Source: Prevotella sp. (lineage in GTDB: Bacteria > Bacteroidota > Bacteroidia > Bacteroidales > Bacteroidaceae). Taken from it: a stretch of 64,000 bases of DNA. Shown in pieces: positions 8,264 to 16,857 of this stretch (position 1 is the stretch's first letter; each line of letters starts with the position of its first letter). The notes beneath the pieces were generated by a model, which did not search any database, was not told where the DNA came from, and saw nothing but the letters and a program-made list of their open reading frames with translations. Location: NCBI GenBank assembly GCA_017415455.1, contig JAFQGS010000047.1, forward strand, positions 1 to 64,000, written 5' to 3'. The position numbers were made by a program, and so were the translations under genes.

Positions 8264-9139
8264 ATGAAGAAACTAACAATTGTAGCATCGCTTGCCATTG
8301 GAGCGGCTATCATGACCGGATGTGGCAACACCGCACCAAAGGCAGACCTCAAAACAGACGTTGACAGTTTAAGTTATTCAATCGGAATGGCACAGACTCA
8401 GGGTCTGAAGGGTTATCTTGTAAACAACCTCGGAGTTGACACCGCATACATGGACGACTTCTTCAAGGGTCTGAACGATGGCGTAAACGCCGGCGATGAC
8501 AAGAAGAAGGCAGCCTATTACGCAGGTATACAGATTGGCCAGCAGATATCAACACAGATGGTTAAGGGCATTAACAACGAGGTGTTTGCAGGCGACTCAA
8601 CAAAGACTATATCAATGAAGAACTTCATGGCAGGCTTCATCACTGGCACAAGTGAGAAAGAAGGACTTATGACTATGCAGCAAGCTCAGGAGACAACAAG
8701 GACCTTGATGCAGAAGATAAGACTGAAGTCGCTCATGGAACAGTATGGAGAGAACAAGAAGAAGGGCGAGGATTTCCTCAAGGCTAATGCCAAGAAGGAA
8801 GGCGTGAAGACTCTTGACGGAGGCGTACAGTATAAAGTTATCAAGGAAGGTACAGGCGAAATGCCAAAGGATACATCAAGAGTTAAGGTGCATTATGAGG
8901 GCTCTACCATCGACGGTAAGGTGTTTGACAGCTCTTATGCACGCAAAGAACCAGCGTCATTGCGCGCTAACCAGGTGATAAGAGGATGGACAACAGCTCT
9001 TACTAACATGCCAGTGGGAAGCATCTGGGAGGTTTACATTCCTCAGGATCTTGCCTACGGAGAGCGCGAGCAGGGCGAGAACATCAAGCCATTCTCTGTA
9101 CTTAAGTTTAAGATTGAGCTTCTTGAGATAGAGAAATAA
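8264..9139 (+). CDS. FKBP-type peptidyl-prolyl isomerase, lipoprotein
   Basis: 291 aa. The N terminus is a lipoprotein signal with a lipobox ending MTGC (Cys about residue 21). A helical FKBP_N domain follows (DSLSYSIGMAQTQGLKGYLV onwards), then a C-terminal FKBP fold (HYEGSTIDGKVFDSS, NQVIRGWTTALTNMPVG, FKIELLEIEK). It probably folds proteins in the periplasm while lipid-anchored. Only 4 nt separate it from the next paralogue, so the two are co-transcribed. Confidence 0.92.
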   Translation: MKKLTIVASLAIGAAIMTGCGNTAPKADLKTDVDSLSYSIGMAQTQGLKGYLVNNLGVDTAYMDDFFKGLNDGVNAGDDKKKAAYYAGIQIGQQISTQMVKGINNEVFAGDSTKTISMKNFMAGFITGTSEKEGLMTMQQAQETTRTLMQKIRLKSLMEQYGENKKKGEDFLKANAKKEGVKTLDGGVQYKVIKEGTGEMPKDTSRVKVHYEGSTIDGKVFDSSYARKEPASLRANQVIRGWTTALTNMPVGSIWEVYIPQDLAYGEREQGENIKPFSVLKFKIELLEIEK

Positions 9140-9143
9140 GCAT

Positions 9144-10019
9144 ATGAAGAGATTCATTCTATCAGCACTCACCATTGCGGTGGGTGCTTATTTGATTAAT
9201 GCAAACGCACAGACTGCGGGCGACGCGACGGCTGATCACATTCTGAAGACTAAGCAAGACTCTGTCAGTTATACAGCAGGTGTGCAGCGAACAGAGGGGC
9301 TTCTGCCTTATATCACAAAGAGTCTGGGGGTTGATACGGCATATATCAAAGAGTTTATCGAGGGTATCAAGCTTGTGAATTATTCCGGAGTGACGCCCGA
9401 TATGAAAGCCATGCACGCCGGAATGCAGATAGGAATGATGGTGGAAGAGCGCATGCTGCCGATGCTGAGACAAGAGTTCAAGGGCAGTATCGACACCTTG
9501 GACACTGAGCTTTTCTATAAAGGATTCTTCGATGCGATAATGAACGACAACTCTGTGATGAACCTCAACGATGCGAAAGAGTATTACGCAGGCAAGGCCA
9601 AGCAGGCAATCGAGAGCGCAAACATGGCAAACAAGAAGGCGGGTGAGGACTTTCTTGCCGCGAACAAGAAGAAACCTGGCGTTGTCACTACACCGAGCGG
9701 ACTGCAATACAAGGTTCTTCAGAAAGGAACCGGCGCCGTTCCTACGGAAGCCCAGACTGTTGTTGTGAAGTATGAGGGCAGACTTATCAACGGGAAAGTA
9801 TTCGACACAAGCGAGAACAGCAAAGAGAAGAAGCTCAGCTTCAAGGCAAACCAGGTGATAAAAGGATGGACAGAGGCGCTCACTATGATGCCGACAGGCA
9901 GCAAGTGGGAACTGTATATACCTTATAATCTTGCCTATGGCGAGCGCCAGGTGTCAAAAGACATATCGCCTTACAGCACTCTTATATTCACCGTTGAGCT
10001 GCTTGAGATAGAGAAGTAG
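9144..10019 (+). CDS. FKBP-type peptidyl-prolyl isomerase, periplasmic
   Basis: 291 aa, paralogue of the preceding gene over the whole length (shared SVSYTAG, GVDTAYIKEFIEG, KYEGRLINGKVFDTS, NQVIKGWTEAL). It has a cleavable signal peptide ending ANA before QTAGD instead of a lipobox, so it should be soluble in the periplasm. The predicted mature N terminus is Gln. The tandem arrangement and equal length suggest a duplication, with one copy anchored and one free. Confidence 0.92.
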   Translation: MKRFILSALTIAVGAYLINANAQTAGDATADHILKTKQDSVSYTAGVQRTEGLLPYITKSLGVDTAYIKEFIEGIKLVNYSGVTPDMKAMHAGMQIGMMVEERMLPMLRQEFKGSIDTLDTELFYKGFFDAIMNDNSVMNLNDAKEYYAGKAKQAIESANMANKKAGEDFLAANKKKPGVVTTPSGLQYKVLQKGTGAVPTEAQTVVVKYEGRLINGKVFDTSENSKEKKLSFKANQVIKGWTEALTMMPTGSKWELYIPYNLAYGERQVSKDISPYSTLIFTVELLEIEK

Positions 10020-10061
10020 GGGCTCTTCATACGGAGTAAGATTACGTGTTAGATATTCATC

Positions 10062-10093
10062 AGCCACAGGCAGCATTCTGTCTGTGGCTTTTT
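10062..10093 (+). terminator. Intrinsic terminator of the FKBP operon
   Basis: AGCCACAGGCAG (10062-10073) pairs with CTGTCTGTGGCT (10078-10089) with one G-U pair, followed by a T tract. Confidence 0.75.
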
Positions 10094-10212
10094 CATACCC
10101 GGCAGGACGCTGCATCCGCCGCCTGTCATACAGGGAACGGCACACAGGATATGGCGCCCCGACAGGCAACAGAGCACCGCCTGATTTTCGGCTTGGCAAA
10201 TCATGGTTTGCG

Positions 10213-10300
10213 GTAAGGCATCAAATGCACCCTGTTCAGGCATTAAACGCAGTGCGTTCGGGCATCTTTCGGCATGCGTTTGGGCATCAAACGCAAATGT
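10213..10300. repeat. 22-nt-period intergenic array (GGCATCAAA type)
   Basis: GCATC/GCATT cores at 10218, 10240, 10262 and 10284, all 22 nt apart. It occupies part of the 10020-10521 gap between the FKBP terminator and the Lrp promoter. The remaining bases are AT-rich promoter region with no gene. Confidence 0.88.
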
Positions 10301-10424
10301 ATCTAAGTGCAACAAGAATAGCGGAAAATGTTTCTTTAAGTAAGGAAAAGAGTGGGCAGAATGTGCATTTTCGCCTTTTTCGGTATCATTTTGTGCCATT
10401 TTGCGCCATTTTTTATATCAAAAT

Positions 10425-10456
10425 ATTGTTTTATTCATTTTTAATTCCTATTTTTG
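10425..10456 (+). promoter_or_regulatory. Bacteroidota promoter for the Lrp-family gene
   Basis: ATTG at 10425-10428 (a near match to the TTTG -33 box), 20 nt, then TATTTTTG at 10449-10456. The leader to the ATG at 10522 is about 60 nt. Confidence 0.55.
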
Positions 10457-10521
10457 CTAACACAAATAACCTTATAACTAATAAATTCTTATACCCAAAA
10501 AGAATAAAACATTTTACATAT

Positions 10522-10989
10522 ATGGCAATAGATAAGATAGACAAACTTGACAAAAAGATTCTCAGTATTTTGTCTACCAACGCACGTGTTCCATTCAAAG
10601 ACGTGGCGGCAGAGTGTGGAGTGTCACGCGCGGCAGTGCATCAGAGAGTGCAACACCTCACAGAAGACGGTATAATAACAGGCAGCGGATTCAACGTTAA
10701 TCCAAAATGTCTTGGCTTCTCAACCTGCACTTACGTTGGAATCAACCTTGAGAGAGGAAGCATGTACAAGGAGGTTGTGGAGCACCTGAGCAAGATTCCG
10801 GAGATAGTGGAGTGCCACTTCACCACCGGTCCATATACGATGATGGTGAAACTGTATGCCCGCGACAACGAGCAACTTATGACATTGCTCAACACCCAGA
10901 TGCAAAGCATACCGGGAGTGGTGGCGACAGAGACTCTCATCTCACTCGAACAAAGCATCAAGAGAGAAATACCCGTTGTCTCAGAATAG
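10522..10989 (+). CDS. Lrp/AsnC-family transcriptional regulator
   Basis: 155 aa. It starts with the family pattern DKIDKLDKKILSILSTNARV and an HTH (FKDVAAECGVSRAAVHQRVQHL). The C-terminal ligand-binding RAM domain follows (TCTYVGINLE, IVECHFTTGPYTMMVKLYA). It probably senses an amino acid. The C26-M19 peptidase starts 21 nt downstream, so the regulator may control peptide or glutamyl-compound use (inference). The start at 10522 was chosen because the promoter lies at 10425-10456; the longer frame to 10084 runs through a repeat array. Confidence 0.9.
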   Translation: MAIDKIDKLDKKILSILSTNARVPFKDVAAECGVSRAAVHQRVQHLTEDGIITGSGFNVNPKCLGFSTCTYVGINLERGSMYKEVVEHLSKIPEIVECHFTTGPYTMMVKLYARDNEQLMTLLNTQMQSIPGVVATETLISLEQSIKREIPVVSE

Positions 10990-11010
10990 CAGAACGAAGG
11001 TTAGAAAACA

Positions 11011-12765
11011 ATGAGTTTATTTGATGTCCAGTCACTACTGGATGACATATATGCAAGTTCTCCTAATGCGGAAAGCCGCCCATTGATAGGAATCACAGGG
11101 AACTTTGCAGACGGAGAGGCGCGCCTTTGCGACAGATACTATAAACAAGTGACTGCCGCCGGAGGTACGCCTGTTATCATTCCGCCGCTCTCCGACAAGG
11201 CAACTCTTATCAATACGCTTGACAAGATAGACGGACTTATACTCTCCGGCGGCGCCGATTTCAACCCGCTATGGGCCGGCGAGGAGCCTGCCGAGGGGCT
11301 TCACGGCATCAATCCGGAGCGCGACGAGGCAGAGCTTCTTATCACAACGCTTGCCTACAACAGAAACATTCCGATGCTTGGAGTGTGCCGCGGCATCCAG
11401 ACTATTGCCATGGCACTGGGCGGAAAGGTATGCCAGGACATCGGGAAAGGCACAAACCGCATCAAGCACAGCCAGGAAGCAGGCCGCAAAGGAGAGCCCA
11501 CCCACTCGGTGGAGATAGCCGAAGGCAGCATGCTTCATGACCTCTACGCACAGCGAAAGATATTCGTCAACTCGTTCCATCATCAAGCAGTGGAATGCAC
11601 CGGATGCCGTTTCAAAGTGACGGCGACGGCTGCCGACAATGTCATAGAGGCCATAGAGAGCACCGAGCAACGCCCCATCATGGGCGTACAGTGGCATCCC
11701 GAGTGGATGGATGATGGTCTGCCGCTCTTCAGATGGCTTGTGGACAACGCCCGTATATACAACGACGCCAAGGCGCTTCATCATAAGATAATAACCCTTG
11801 ACAGCCATTGCGACACGCCGATGTTCTTCCCCCAGGGTGTGGATTTCGGCAAACACGACAGCAGAATACTTGTGGACATCCACAAGATGAGCGACGGACG
11901 CCAGGACGCTGTTGTCATGGCAGCCTACCTTCCACAACCAAAGGAAGGACAGAAGTTCAGCGACATAGCGCCGCTTAATGCCGAAACGCCCACCGCTTAT
12001 GCCAATATCATCTTCGACAAGATAGAGGAGATGGTTGCGCTCAGCAGCCACTCAGTGGCTATTGCACGCTCTGTCAGCGACCTGAAAGCCAACAAGGCAC
12101 GTGGATTAAAGTCGGTAATGCTTGCCATTGAGAATGGTATCGCCCTCGGAGGCGACATCAGCAACGTGGAGAAGTTTGCCCAACGAGGGGTGTCATATAT
12201 CACCCTTTGCCACAACGGTGATAATGAATTGTGCGACAGTGCACGAGGAGAGAACAGATGGCAGGGCCTTAGTCAGCTTGGGACAGATGTGATAAGAGAG
12301 ATGAACAGGCATGGAGTCATGGTTGACTTAAGCCACGCCGCCGAGTCAAGTTTCTATGGAGCGCTTGAGGTAAGCAGCCTTCATATAGTGTGCAGTCATA
12401 GCAACTGCCGCGCGCTTTGTGACCATCCACGCAACATTACAGACACTCAGATGCGCGCTCTTGCCATCATGGGCGGTGTGATGCAGGTCACACTGTATGA
12501 CGGTTTCTTACGAGCCACAGCCTCAGAGGCCAGCGTTCTTGACGCATTAAGCCATCTCGACCATGCCATTAAGGTAATGGGTATAGACCATGTGGGCATT
12601 GGCAGCGACTTTGATGGTGACGGCGGAGTGCCAGGTTTTGCCTCATCCGACGACGCTTTGGCATTTACCATGCATCTTCTGCGCAGGAAATACAGTGCCG
12701 CTGATATCGAGAAGATATGGGGCGGAAACTGGCTCAGAGTGCTGGAGCAGCATAACCGCGCATAA
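11011..12765 (+). CDS. Fusion of a C26 gamma-glutamyl hydrolase-like domain and an M19 membrane dipeptidase-like domain
   Basis: 584 aa with two complete catalytic domains. Residues about 23-250 form a class I glutamine amidotransferase of the PuuD/peptidase C26 type: nucleophile Cys126 (GVCRGIQ) and His229/Glu231 (QWHPEW). Residues about 255-580 form a renal dipeptidase (M19): His266 and Asp268 (DSHCDTP), a Glu in AIENG, two later His (CSHSNCRALCDHP) and GSDFDG. The first domain would cleave gamma-glutamyl bonds and the second short dipeptides, a pairing that could degrade gamma-glutamyl peptides such as glutathione fragments (inference). No signal peptide is seen. It follows the Lrp-type regulator at 21 nt. 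Confidence 0.9.
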   Translation: MSLFDVQSLLDDIYASSPNAESRPLIGITGNFADGEARLCDRYYKQVTAAGGTPVIIPPLSDKATLINTLDKIDGLILSGGADFNPLWAGEEPAEGLHGINPERDEAELLITTLAYNRNIPMLGVCRGIQTIAMALGGKVCQDIGKGTNRIKHSQEAGRKGEPTHSVEIAEGSMLHDLYAQRKIFVNSFHHQAVECTGCRFKVTATAADNVIEAIESTEQRPIMGVQWHPEWMDDGLPLFRWLVDNARIYNDAKALHHKIITLDSHCDTPMFFPQGVDFGKHDSRILVDIHKMSDGRQDAVVMAAYLPQPKEGQKFSDIAPLNAETPTAYANIIFDKIEEMVALSSHSVAIARSVSDLKANKARGLKSVMLAIENGIALGGDISNVEKFAQRGVSYITLCHNGDNELCDSARGENRWQGLSQLGTDVIREMNRHGVMVDLSHAAESSFYGALEVSSLHIVCSHSNCRALCDHPRNITDTQMRALAIMGGVMQVTLYDGFLRATASEASVLDALSHLDHAIKVMGIDHVGIGSDFDGDGGVPGFASSDDALAFTMHLLRRKYSAADIEKIWGGNWLRVLEQHNRA

Positions 12766-12790
12766 CTTGAGCATTATTTACCAACCAGCG

Positions 12791-12817
12791 GCAGTGTCCT
12801 TGCACATCGGACATTGC
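12791..12817 (+). terminator. Probable terminator hairpin after the C26-M19 gene
   Basis: GCAGTGTCC (12791-12799) pairs with GGACATTGC (12809-12817) with one G-U pair, followed by a short T-rich stretch. Confidence 0.45.
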
Positions 12818-12843
12818 CCGTTTGTTATACATCAGATAATAAA

Positions 12844-13845
12844 ATGAAGACATTACACATATTAACCGTTGCGCTGGCGATGCTTGCCAGCATGTCATGC
12901 AACAGCAAGAAGGCGGCTCAGACGCCGGAGAACAACGCGTCATCCAGCCCCGTAGGACCCACATTCAATGCCGACAGCGCCTATGCCTTTTGTGAGGCAC
13001 AGTGCCAGTTCGGGCCCCGTATTGTCAACACTGAGGCTCACGACAGGTGCGGAGAATGGATAGCCGACAAGTTCAGAGCCTTCGGAATGAGTGTCATTGA
13101 GCAGAAAGCAGACCTGAAAGGATATGACGGCGCAACGCTGAAGAGCACCAATATAATTGCGTCTTATAAGCCTGAGCTTACCGACCGCATACTGCTCTGC
13201 GCCCATTGGGACACCCGTCCGTGGGCAGACAACGACCCCGACAGTGCCAACTGGCGCAAACCTGTGCTCGGAGCGAACGACGGAGCCAGCGGTGTTGCTG
13301 TCCTTCTGGAGATTGCGCGTACAATGGCTGCTGCCGATTCCATGCTCAACGTGGGTGTGGACTTTATCTGTTTTGACGCCGAAGACAGAGGAACGCCCAT
13401 ATGGGACGCATCACTTGACGACGGACATACATGGGCTTTAGGCTCACAATACTGGTCATCCAACCCTCACAAGGAAGGTTATGCGGCACGCTTCGGCATT
13501 CTTCTTGACATGGTTGGCGGCAAAGGGGCCCGCTTTTATCAAGAAGGCTTCTCCCGTCATTATGCCCAACAGATTGTGGATAAGGTCTGGATGGCAGCCC
13601 AGACGGTAGGATTCGGCTCTCATTTTCCAGTAGAAGCGGGCGGAACAATTACCGACGACCATGTGGCTGTTAACGAGCAGGCAGGCATTCCAACCATAGA
13701 CATCATCGCCTTCTACCCCGACTGCGAGCAGAGCACGTTCGGACCGACATGGCATACGGTGAGAGATGACATGGAGGGCATAGACAAACAGTCGCTGCAG
13801 GCAGCCGGACAGACTGTCATCCAGGTGTTATACAGTGAGAGATAA
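12844..13845 (+). CDS. Glutaminyl-peptide cyclotransferase (M28-like, type II), envelope lipoprotein
   Basis: 333 aa. A lipobox-like signal (MLASMSC, Cys about 19) is followed by an M28 zinc-peptidase fold. Diagnostic segments are CAHWDTRPWADND (about residue 120), GANDGASGVA, FDAEDRG (about 178-183), WALGSQYWS and GPTWHTVRDD. WALGSQYW with a single zinc site is characteristic of the animal-type glutaminyl cyclases found in Porphyromonas, Tannerella and Prevotella. It would convert N-terminal Gln of exported proteins to pyroglutamate in the periplasm. Many signal peptides in this window are followed by Gln, in line with that role. A plain M28 aminopeptidase is the alternative. Confidence 0.8.
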   Translation: MKTLHILTVALAMLASMSCNSKKAAQTPENNASSSPVGPTFNADSAYAFCEAQCQFGPRIVNTEAHDRCGEWIADKFRAFGMSVIEQKADLKGYDGATLKSTNIIASYKPELTDRILLCAHWDTRPWADNDPDSANWRKPVLGANDGASGVAVLLEIARTMAAADSMLNVGVDFICFDAEDRGTPIWDASLDDGHTWALGSQYWSSNPHKEGYAARFGILLDMVGGKGARFYQEGFSRHYAQQIVDKVWMAAQTVGFGSHFPVEAGGTITDDHVAVNEQAGIPTIDIIAFYPDCEQSTFGPTWHTVRDDMEGIDKQSLQAAGQTVIQVLYSER

Positions 13846-13885
13846 ATGATAATCCGCATACCGTAAGCATAGCGTAAGATAAAGG

Positions 13886-13917
13886 AAATACCCTTGGACG
13901 AATGCCCAAGGGTATTT
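13886..13917. terminator. Bidirectional terminator between convergent genes
   Basis: A perfect 12-bp stem (AAATACCCTTGG at 13886-13897 with its complement at 13906-13917) has A and T tracts on both sides. It lies directly against the stop codon of the minus-strand DUF4294 gene at 13918. Confidence 0.85.
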
Positions 13918-14559
13918 TTATAGTTGCCCGGCCTCTACCTGTAAGACCACACGTTCCACCAACTTGTCGTCTCCATCGGGCTCATACTTCTTCCTTAACG
14001 ACGCTCCGAAGGTCCACGCAAACGCCTGATAGAATCCCGCCCTGATAGGTCCGAGGAAGGCGTTGACCAGTTCATAGGATGAGGAGTTGCACTCTCTGTG
14101 CACCAGTTTGATAAGAAGCTTGCCCTGTGTGAATGTCAGTTTCTTCATCCTCGGTGTGTATTCCTTCTTTATATCCTCCTCCACCCTCTTCATGTGAGCC
14201 TCCTTAGCCTCCTTGGTTGGCAGCGTCTCAACAAACTCATAGGTCTCAATGATGATGCGGTTGACCTCCTTTGCTATCGGCAGCACCTTCTTAACGTTGC
14301 GCACCATGCGGTTGTATGCATTGCGTTTCCTCTTGTTTTTAAACGTAAGAGCAGGATAAACATACACCTTGTTGAGCTCCACATACTGCACGCTGTCACC
14401 GTCAATGTCAATCTTTCCCACCTTGACCGTAGGCACAAAGGTTGGACTATTCATGTCCACAGGCTTGTCCTCGGGCTTCACATCAGTGCCGCCCGCCACC
14501 TGTGCGCAGGCTGACAGCGATGCCAGCAGACACATTGACGCAAGTAACAGATAACGCAT
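13918..14559 (-). CDS. DUF4294 family secreted protein
   Basis: 213 aa. A signal peptide (MRYLLLASMCLLASLSACA) precedes Gln. The body matches the Bacteroidota DUF4294 pattern: DIDGDSVQYVELNKVYVYP, NAYNRMVRNVKKVLPIAKEV, PRMKKLTFTQGKLLIKLVHR and a C-terminal FLGPIRAGFYQAFAWTFGASL. The family has no known activity. The cluster of conserved Lys/Arg residues and the export signal are all that can be said. A promoter-like TATTTTTG at 14573-14580 lies only a few bases above the possible starts (14568 or 14559). Confidence 0.8.
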   Translation of the reverse strand: MRYLLLASMCLLASLSACAQVAGGTDVKPEDKPVDMNSPTFVPTVKVGKIDIDGDSVQYVELNKVYVYPALTFKNKRKRNAYNRMVRNVKKVLPIAKEVNRIIIETYEFVETLPTKEAKEAHMKRVEEDIKKEYTPRMKKLTFTQGKLLIKLVHRECNSSSYELVNAFLGPIRAGFYQAFAWTFGASLRKKYEPDGDDKLVERVVLQVEAGQL

Positions 14560-14572
14560 TATCAGCATGTTG

Positions 14573-14580
14573 CAAAAATA
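14573..14580 (-). promoter_or_regulatory. Bacteroidota -7 element for the DUF4294 gene
   Basis: TATTTTTG on the minus strand fits TAnnTTTG; the leader to the chosen ATG would be very short. Confidence 0.45.
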
Positions 14581-14851
14581 ATGATATTTCCTTAGACACG
14601 AAACAGAGATAAGTTTATTTCACATTATTATGCCGTCTGCACCCCTCTTTTCTTTGTTTTTTTAACATTCCAGGGCGTTTTCATATACATCCGCTCACTG
14701 AGTCATGGCATAACGGCTGGCGCCGCACAGCCAAACGCACAGCGGAATATCATCACATGGCAGGCGGGAGAGCACATCTCCCCTATTGTCCTGCCATCAG
14801 CAGCACCGCATTTCGCAACCCACTGACAGTCAGCAGGATGTCAGGCAGAAA

Positions 14852-14940
14852 GCAAAAGGGCATCAAACGCACGGTATTTGATGCCCTTTTGCCATGCGGA
14901 AGATGCCCGAACGGAGCGTGTTTGATGCCCTTCCGCGTTA
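14852..14940. repeat. 22-nt-period array with a perfect 16-bp hairpin
   Basis: A GGCATC core (14859) is followed by GATGCC at 14880, 14902 and 14924 (22 nt apart). The first two units are inverted, giving a perfect 16-bp stem: GCAAAAGGGCATCAAA at 14852-14867 with its complement at 14877-14892. The stem ends in T4 on the plus strand and A4/T4 on the minus strand, so it could terminate transcription. The array runs up to and touches the TAA of tcdA (14938-14940). The remainder of 14581-14851 shows no gene. Confidence 0.88.
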
Positions 14941-15687
14941 TTGTTCAGAATGATGCTCGCATGGATGGTTATCACACTGGTCTGCGATGTGCTTCAGAAT
15001 GAGTCCTGACATGGTGAATCCGAAGATGGCTGTGATGTGCACCAGTGATCCATTCGCACGCTCTTCGTCAGCGGCTCCGCGGTTGCTCAGCACCTCTTCG
15101 CTGAATACACAGCTGAATTTCCTTGCCGGACGCACTCCGTTTCGCTTGAACCTGTTGCGCAAAGCCTTAGCAAGCGGACAGCCTCTGACCTTCCAGAACT
15201 CTGCCACTTGTATCTTCGTGGGGTCCAGTTTGCGTGCCGCTCCCATGGATGAGAACAGCTTTGCCTTGGTCTTGCATGCCTCGCTGATGAGCAGTGCCTT
15301 ATCGTCGAGACTGTCAATGGCGTCTATTATATAGTCGAAGTCAGACAGACGGAAGTCGGCAAGAGTGTCTGCCGTGAAGCGTTGCCTTACCGCTGTGATG
15401 TCGGCTGACGGGTTTATAAGCATGAGATGTGCCTTCAGGGCATCCACCTTTACCTCTCCCACGGTGTCGGTGGTGGCCATCAGCTGCCTGTTGATGTTCG
15501 ACTCGCAAACGCAGTCGAAGTCAACCAGCGTGAGATGTCTTATTCCGGAGCGCACAAGTCCTTCCGCACACCAGCTTCCCACGCCCCCTACTCCGAATAT
15601 TATGATGCGCTTCTGCCTGATGCTCTCTATTGCCTCCGTGCCCAAAAGCAGCCTTGTGCGGCTCAGAACTCCCTCTTCGTTGCTCAT
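14938..15687 (-). CDS. tcdA: tRNA threonylcarbamoyladenosine dehydratase
   Basis: 249 aa, E1-like/ThiF fold of the TcdA (CsdL/YgdL) type. The ATP-binding loop IFGVGGVGSWCAEGLVRSG is near residues 30-48. TLVDFDCVCESNINRQ and IDAIDSLDDKALLI follow, as do the family residues SSMGAARKLDPT and CPLAKALRNR. It cyclises the t6A37 side chain of tRNA to ct6A using ATP. The gene ends the DUF2851-thioesterase-dprA-dusB-tcdA run, 31 nt after dusB, another tRNA-modifying enzyme. Confidence 0.92.
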   Translation of the reverse strand: MSNEEGVLSRTRLLLGTEAIESIRQKRIIIFGVGGVGSWCAEGLVRSGIRHLTLVDFDCVCESNINRQLMATTDTVGEVKVDALKAHLMLINPSADITAVRQRFTADTLADFRLSDFDYIIDAIDSLDDKALLISEACKTKAKLFSSMGAARKLDPTKIQVAEFWKVRGCPLAKALRNRFKRNGVRPARKFSCVFSEEVLSNRGAADEERANGSLVHITAIFGFTMSGLILKHIADQCDNHPCEHHSEQ

Positions 15688-15718
15688 ATCTGGTAAAGTG
15701 TATGTTTATGAATTATTG

Positions 15719-16759
15719 TCAGATGGCACCCGCCTGGCGGTCGGCAAAGCCTCTGCCGCTGTTCAGCCGTTCCCTGCAGTCTTCCAGAATAGACATCAGC
15801 TCGTCGGCAGTGGCTGCCCTGAGCATGGCTATACGCGTCTGTCTGAAGTCGGGAATGCCCTTGAATATGGGACTTGCCGCCAGGTGACGTCTGGTATGTA
15901 GTATGCCACGATACTCATCAATGCGCTCAATGTTGATTCTCAACTGCTCCTCAAGTATGTCAATCTTGTCGTTGAGTGACAGCTGAACGGCCTCCGGCTG
16001 CGCTCCCGACGCAGTGCCACGGACGGCGAAATAATCCGTAATCTCCTTGAAAATCCACGGTCTTCCGAATGTTGCGCGGCCTATCATGACAGCATCCACG
16101 CCGTAATCGTTGAACGACCGCGCCGTGTCCTCTGCCGAAGTGATGTCGCCATTGCCAATGATTGGGATGGTGATGCGCGGATTCTGCTTTATCTTTCCTA
16201 TCATAGTCCAGTCTGCCTCACCTGTATACATCTGCGCTCTGGTACGCCCGTGGATGGTGAGAGCCTGTATTCCGCAGTCCTGCAACTGCTCTGCCGGATC
16301 GGCAATGATGATGTTGTCGCTGTTCCATCCTAACCTCGTCTTCACCGTTACGGGTGTCTTCACCGCCTTTACAACCTCTCTTGTGATGTCAAGCATAAGC
16401 GGAATGTTCTGCAACATGCCTGCTCCGGCGCCCTTGCCGGCCACTTTCTTCACCGGACATCCAAAGTTAATGTCTATCACATCGGGACCGGCTGCCTCTA
16501 CAATGCGCGCCGCCTCCACCATGGATGCAACCTCCCTGCCGTATATCTGTATACCGACGGGACGCTCCTCGTTGCTTATCGTAAGCTTGCTGACGGTGCT
16601 CTTGACCGACCTTACGAGTGCTTCCGCACTGACAAACTCGGTATAAACCATTGCGGCTCCATATCTCTTGCACAGCAGACGGAAGCCTATGTCGGTGACA
16701 TCTTCCATCGGTGCGAGGAAGACGGGATGTTCTCCAAACTCTATATTGCCTATTCTCAT
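15719..16759 (-). CDS. dusB: tRNA-dihydrouridine synthase B
   Basis: 346 aa, FMN-binding TIM barrel of the Dus family. Visible are FLAPMEDVTDIGFR at the start, the catalytic-Cys motif DINFGCPVKKVAGKGAGAG (about residues 97-115), VKTRLGW, IHGRTRAQMYTGEADW and IIGNGDI. It reduces uridine to dihydrouridine in the tRNA D loop. It lies 98 nt downstream of dprA and 31 nt upstream of tcdA on the same strand. Confidence 0.93.
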   Translation of the reverse strand: MRIGNIEFGEHPVFLAPMEDVTDIGFRLLCKRYGAAMVYTEFVSAEALVRSVKSTVSKLTISNEERPVGIQIYGREVASMVEAARIVEAAGPDVIDINFGCPVKKVAGKGAGAGMLQNIPLMLDITREVVKAVKTPVTVKTRLGWNSDNIIIADPAEQLQDCGIQALTIHGRTRAQMYTGEADWTMIGKIKQNPRITIPIIGNGDITSAEDTARSFNDYGVDAVMIGRATFGRPWIFKEITDYFAVRGTASGAQPEAVQLSLNDKIDILEEQLRINIERIDEYRGILHTRRHLAASPIFKGIPDFRQTRIAMLRAATADELMSILEDCRERLNSGRGFADRQAGAI

Positions 16760-16857
16760 CTCTCGGGTAATTGTCTTGTTCTGTAAATATTGTCATCTGC
16801 AGCGCCTGGACAAGCCTCCTGGCGCACTGCCACTTGACTGCCTGCGAAGGTATGCGG

